NCBI RefSeq assembly: GCF_027409185.1
Contig: NC_084462.1
Coordinates: 39,318,679 to 39,382,678 of the forward strand
From: Cynocephalus volans
Lineage: Eukaryota; Chordata; Mammalia; Dermoptera; Cynocephalidae
Direction: 5' to 3'
Length of the DNA stretch: 64,000 nt
Shown here: positions 59,275 through 64,000 of the stretch, in pieces
Numbering within the stretch: the stretch's first letter is position 1
Layout: each line of letters begins with the position of its first letter
Position numbers and translations under genes: made by a program
Notes under the pieces: generated by a model
Databases searched by the model: none
Seen by the model: the letters and a program-made list of their open reading frames with translations, nothing else
What the model was told of the DNA's origin: nothing

Positions 59275-59352
59275 AGTGTGCTTCAAAAAAATCATGGAAA
59301 AATGGAATGAAGAGATAATATGAATTTTTCCATGAACTTTGTGAAGACCCCT
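59275..59352 (+). mobile_element. ~78-bp palindromic MITE, copy 4, followed by (TG)n
   Basis: It starts 'agtgtgcttcaaaaaaatca' and ends 'tttccatgaactttgtgaag'. The (TG)n microsatellite at about 59356-59391 follows almost at once. It is inserted in the minus-strand L1. Confidence 0.75.
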
Positions 59353-59354
59353 CA

Positions 59355-59355
<1 letters not shown>

Positions 59356-59391
<36 letters not shown>
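59356..59391. repeat. (TG)n microsatellite
   Basis: A nearly pure TG run immediately after MITE copy 4. Confidence 0.95.
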
Positions 59392-59393
<2 letters not shown>

Positions 59394-61555
59394 ACTAATA
59401 CTATGCCAACTTGGCTAATGCAGCTATATAATCCTGGAATCAAGTACAGTGATTCTTTCCATATTATTTTTATTTTTTCAAAATTTGACTTTGCACAGCA
59501 ATTTTAAAATAAGCTTGTCTACATCTACAAAAGTTCTGGGATTTTGAATGGAACTGATTTAAACCAGCATTATCAGGTTGGGGAGAATTGACATTTTTAC
59601 TATTTTGATTCTTCCAATCAATAAACACAGTATATCTCTCCACTTATTTGAATCTTCTTTCTTTCATAAGCATTTTATATTTTCCAGCACACAAGTCCTG
59701 TACATGTTTGTTAGATTTATAACTAAGCATTTCATTCTTATTATTGTAAATTATATTTTTAAATTTCAGTTTCCACCAGCTCAGTGCTAGTATATACTCG
59801 TAAAAATACAGCTGAGTTTTGTATGTTGATCTTATAGCCTGCAACCTTGATGAACTCACATATTACTTCTAGGAGTTTTCATATAGATTTCTTGGGATTT
59901 TCTATGTAGATCATTATGTCATCTGCAAATAGGGACAATTTTATTTCTTCCTTTCCTATCTGTATACCTTTGATTTTCTCTTTTTGCCTTATTGTGGTAG
60001 ACTTCCAGTAATATGTTTAATAGGAGTGGTGAGAAGAGACATCCTTGCCTTACTACTGGTGTTAGGAGGAAAACATTCAGTCTTTCACTATTAAGTATAA
60101 TGTTACTGTAGGTTTTGTGTAAATACCATATATCAAGTTGAAGAAGTTCTCATGTATTTCTATTTTTCTCAGAGTTTTTTTTAACATGAATGGGTATTAA
60201 ATTTTGTCCAATGCTTTTCCTGCACTGATTGTCATGATCATGTGATTTTTCCTTTTTAGCATGTTCATATGGTACATTCACATTAAACTCGATTTGATCA
60301 TACATATGTGCATGCACACACACATATATATTATTGCTGAATTATATTTGCTAATATTTTGTTAGGATCTTTGTGTTTATACTTATGAGGATATCAGCCT
60401 GTAGTTTTCCATTCTTTTCTTTTTAACACTGTCTTTGTCTGACTTTGGTATCAAGTCACTACTAACTTTATAAAATGAATTGTTCTCTCCTCTTCTACTT
60501 TCTGGAAGAGATTGTGTAAAATGGTGTTAATTCCTCTTTAAACATTGATAGAATTCTCCGGTGAAACCATCTGGGCATGGAGATTTATTTTCTTCAGCAA
60601 ACACGTTTATAATTTTTCAGTAAAGCGTCTTTCAATAAGGCATTTATTATGGTTGTATTTAAATCCTCATTAAATAATGCCAGCGTTTTTGTCATCTCAG
60701 TGTTGGTGTCTGTTGATTGTCTTTTCTCATTCAAACTGAGATCCTCCTGGTTGTTGGTATGAAGAGTGACATTTTATTGTACTCTAAATATTTTGAATTT
60801 ATTTAATATCTTCCCTTTCGTAGACTTTCTTTTTTAGCAGACTGTACCTCTGGGTAATGGGGACACCACCTCAGTACTGTCGGGTGGGGACACAAGTCTG
60901 GGTTCCTCACGTCGCCTCCATGGACACCATGGTGAGCGGGGTGGAGGCTCTCTATTATAGGGCTGCGGTGAGAGTTCGGACTCTCCACTCTGCCTTTGCT
61001 TGGCACCAGCCTGACCCAGAGGAGCAGGAGTCCAATTTACTGCTCCCATGTGACGTAAAATGACATAGCAAATGGAGAGGACTCATTAGCTTTGGGAGAT
61101 GTTCAAAGTCCTGCCTTGTCATGTGGCATCCTTTGATACCAACCCAGTAGGGGGGTGTTCCTACTCACTGCTTAACGGGGGCCAAAGCCCAGACATCCCA
61201 GGTTATCTCCACTGGCACCGCACTGTGGGGGCTTTTTGCCACCTGGTAGAGGTGAAAGTCCCAGGTTATCACTCAGCCTTCTCCACAGCTCTCCACTCTG
61301 CTCACTGATGGGGGTGAGGGAAGATCCACAAGCTTTCCCATGGTGTTTGTGTGCAGTAGGGCAGTTTTTGCCTTAAAGTTTTATGTTTTGCTAGGTTTCC
61401 CCTTTCCTGGTCCTTTGGCTAAAAACTCTGGGTTTATCAGGAGCATTTAAAAAATATTCATTTTTAAAATATTTTTTAGTCTGTGCCAGTTTGGGTTTCT
61501 GGGTTGTTGCTACTTCAATTCTGAGTCTTGGATAAATGAGTCAAAAAGTAAACCC

Positions 61556-61955
61556 AGAAGTTATGGATTAAATGATGCCCACCTATTCCCCCCACCACCA
61601 AAGTCACATGTAGAATCCTGAACCCCCAATGTGATTGTATATTTGGAAATAGGACCTTTAAAGAGGTAATTAAGGTTAGATGAGGTCCTAAACTTTGGGT
61701 TCTAATCCAATATGACTGATGTACTTATTTGAAGAGGAAGAGATACCAGGGATGTACGCACACTGAGAAAAGGCCATTTGAAGATACGTGAGAAGGTAGC
61801 AGTCTGCAAGTCAAGGAGAGAGACCTCCAGAGAAACCAAACCTGCTGACCCTTGATCTTAGAATTTCCAGCCTCAAGAACTATAATAAATATGTTTCTTT
61901 TGCTTAAGGCACCCAGTCTGTGAGATTTTGTTACTTCAGCTCTGATTGATACACC
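61556..61955 (+). repeat. MaLR (MLT1-like) LTR inserted in old LINE
   Basis: 'Atttggaaataggaccttta', 'gttagatgaggtcctaaac', 'aggccatttgaagatacg', 'tttccagcctcaagaac', 'aaggcacccagtctgtgag' and 'tctgattgatacacc' follow the MLT1 order. LINE text lies on both sides. Confidence 0.75.
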
Positions 61956-62125
61956 AGGGAACTGACTGACTGCTGTGTAGTTTCTTGGTTTCCAATGTCC
62001 TAGTCAGTTTCTTTCTACCTTTCCAAGTAGTATTTGTTTTATATGTAATGTCTACGACTTTTAACTGTATTTATGGAAAAAATGGGGATAAGACTGTTCA
62101 TCTTGCCATCTTGTCTGGAACTCAG

Positions 62126-63229
62126 TGTCTTCTGCGAGGCATGTTACAGATGCTTCATCATAGAATTCCCTGCAATTCGATCACCGTGCCATCGCCTCCT
62201 CCTCCTCCTCCTCCTCCTCTTCCTCCCATCTTCAGGCCTTCACACTTGTTACTGAATGTTCTTGGCTATCTTTTGCACTATTCTTCTCCTAATTAACTCC
62301 TCCTGAATTTTCAAGACTGTGTTCAAACACTGCTTTTTCAAGGAATTATGTTCAAATAAATTTTGCTTCAAGACTGAGGGAATTCTGCCTCACATGATCA
62401 AAACATTTAGTAGAGCTTCTAAAGGGAAGATATCAGCCTAGGCCTTAAGAGGACCCAAGAATGGGTGTTTTTTTTTCCACCATCAGAAGAGCCCAGGTTC
62501 AGTGCCAGCCTCCTTGATGGCTGGGGCAGAGTCCTGACTCTGGGTTCCCTCATGTGACTGATGTCTGGAGTGTCAGTATGTCCCAGGCTACCACATCTCT
62601 GCCTTCTGATGCTGGACGACAGGCAGTCTTCCTTTGGTGTTTGAGCTGTTTCTCCATTTCACCCAGCATAGGGCTCATTTGTACCCTCTGAGGAATTTCT
62701 TTAATTAAAAGAAAAGATATCAGCACCCTTGTACAGAAGAACTGATGCTGTTAGATTGAGTATGAAGGATGTAATTAGAAGACTATGCATTTCTCGTGGG
62801 TAGCAGTGGTAATGGCAGCGAGTTCCAAAGTCTGCACCTCGGCCACTATTATTATGCCACCTGCTGTATGTTTCTGAAGTTTCTCTGCAATGAGCAGGCT
62901 GACAGCACACATCTGCAACTTCATGCTGTCATCCTGGCCCCAGTTGACTGCTTCTGCAGAAATACTCAGCAAGAGAAAAATCAAGATTTCAGTTGATTTG
63001 TTTCTACATTAGCCAGTAAGTTTATAGAAGTAGCTAAAAGGCTGCATGCTCCTGGAAAGTTTCCATTCCATAGAGTCGACTGTTTCTGCTTCATGCTTTG
63101 CTTACCCTTAGAGAAGGGGAGGATCTGCTGTTCGTGCACACACTGTTGTAGGAAATCACAACAGAAGAATGAAAGAGCAGATAATGTTACTACTGTCAGG
63201 AGGGCTACATTCTAGTGAGGATAGACAAG
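62126..63229. other. Intergenic sequence with a (CTC)n tract
   Basis: A (CTC/CTT)n simple repeat lies at about 62193-62226, and the ORFs that cross it (61985-62296, 62073-62255) are artefacts. The rest is unrecognised. Confidence 0.4.
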
Positions 63230-63612
63230 TAGTCAACTATAGTGGATTGAATGCCCCCCTCCTCCCCGAAGTCACTGAAGCTTGATCCCCACTGTAACAG
63301 TTGAGGGTGGGAAATCCTATTAGGGTCATTGAAAGGTGAAGCCTTGAAGAGGTGATTAGATTGTAGCACCATGCAGTAGGGAATGGATTAATAATGGTGG
63401 TCAGGGGTGTGGTTCTGAGGGCTTTGAAAGGAGAGCACGTGAGTCTCTCTCTGCTCTGCCATTCTGCTATGTGAGACCTCTGGGTCACTTTTGCCACCAA
63501 TGAGGCTTTCTCCAGATGTGTTCTGCAGACTTTGGACTTCTCAGCTTCCAAAACCATAATCACCCTGTTCCAGGTATTTTATTATAAGCAAAATGAATTA
63601 ATACATAAACAA
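63230..63612 (+). repeat. MaLR LTR (MST/MLT1-like)
   Basis: 'Agtggattgaatgcccccc', 'gaagcttgatccccactg', 'ggtgaagccttgaagaggtg', 'ctctgccattctgctatgtg', 'ggacttctcagcttccaaaa' and 'gtattttattataagc' follow the MaLR order. Confidence 0.7.
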
Positions 63613-64000
63613 ACAAGGAAATATCAAGTAGTGATAGTACTGAGTTGAAACTCTAGCAAAGTGAATTATAGAGAGTAAAGGGGCTCTGTAGATTATGTGA
63701 TCAGAGAAGAAATCTGTGAGGAATTAGTACTGAGGTTGATATTTTAAAGACAGAATGGAGACGGCCACATAAACGTCTGGGAGAGTAACATTCTCTGCAG
63801 AAGAATTATCTAGGGCCGAGGTCATATGAGGGGACATTCATGGATTGGCAAGAGAATAAATTTATATATGCCTGAAACAGAGGGAGCCTCAGGTCTGAAA
63901 AGGCAGAGATGAAGTGGCAGGTGAGACTATCTGGAGAGTCATCACCTGCCTATGAAATGCCCATAATCAGTGCCATCTGCTTGGTACCTATTTCACTGAG
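63613..64000 (+). repeat. Ancient dispersed repeat, class not resolved, cut by window end
   Basis: It resembles the family at 19520-22000 ('agacagaatggagacggcc', 'ggcaagagaataaattta'). The window ends within it. Confidence 0.35.

Larger units (their letters stand above)
57845..62125 (-). repeat. Old L1, minus strand, with MITE and MLT1 insertions
   Basis: Reverse-complement L1 runs from the 3' side ('ttacatttccaccagcaatg' type at about 58515) through ORF2 ('catccttgccttactactgg' near 60040, 'ctgggcatggagatttat' near 60570). The piece 60830-61555, and its continuation after the MLT1 at about 61956-62125 ('gccagtttgggtttctggg', 'ccatcttgtctggaactc'), are older, less certain LINE text. The MITE at 59275 and the MaLR at 61556 are later insertions. 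Confidence 0.65.

Overview
The window is mammalian nuclear DNA. It carries two intronless MAGE-family genes on the + strand, necdin (NDN, 13905-14882) and MAGEL2 (49333-52929), about 34.5 kb apart, in about 60 kb of repeat-rich non-coding DNA. The pair, its order and its orientation match the paternally expressed part of the Prader-Willi/Angelman imprinted domain (human 15q11.2), read with transcription running left to right. No other convincing protein-coding gene is seen.

The best species clue is two SINEs built from tRNA-Ile. One is a monomer (27710-27832) and one is head-to-tail dimeric (25785-25940, minus strand). Each lies between clear target-site duplications. SINEs made only of tRNA-Ile-like monomers and dimers are the t-SINE/CYN family described from colugos (Dermoptera). 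No Alu, B1/B2, CAN or ruminant SINEs are visible. I infer a colugo, for example Galeopterus, with moderate confidence.

Layout. 1-5080: L1 remnants with a Tigger insertion. 5100-9735: LTR-like elements, a MER20-like element and L1 pieces. 9736-13560: mostly unrecognised sequence. 13560-15470: NDN with a CpG-rich TATA-less promoter and a short 3' UTR. 15800-24500: MIR, L2, other ancient repeats, a striking hairpin near 20.3 kb and a retroviral-type LTR inserted in an L1. 24500-31000: the t-SINEs, an L1 tail, a long L1M, a MIR, a small palindromic MITE and a Tigger. 31500-33830: a block with no recognised repeat. 33830-38310: nested L1s including a locally inverted 108-bp copy. 38400-45385: microsatellite-linked MITEs, L2, and an old L1 with LTR-like and Tigger insertions. 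45386-49100: mostly unrecognised plus another Tigger. 49100-53315: MAGEL2. 53316-57840: no recognised feature. 57845-64000: an old minus-strand L1 with MITE and MaLR insertions, then more ancient repeats.

How the genes relate. Both encode MAGE homology domain proteins, known as regulators of RING E3 ubiquitin ligases (necdin also binds E2F1 and p53; MAGEL2 works with TRIM27 and USP7 in WASH/retromer recycling). The two genes still share recognisable sequence at their start codons, in their MAGE domains and in their 3' UTRs, as expected of paralogues from one intronless ancestor. Imprinting cannot be read from the sequence and is taken from the known locus.
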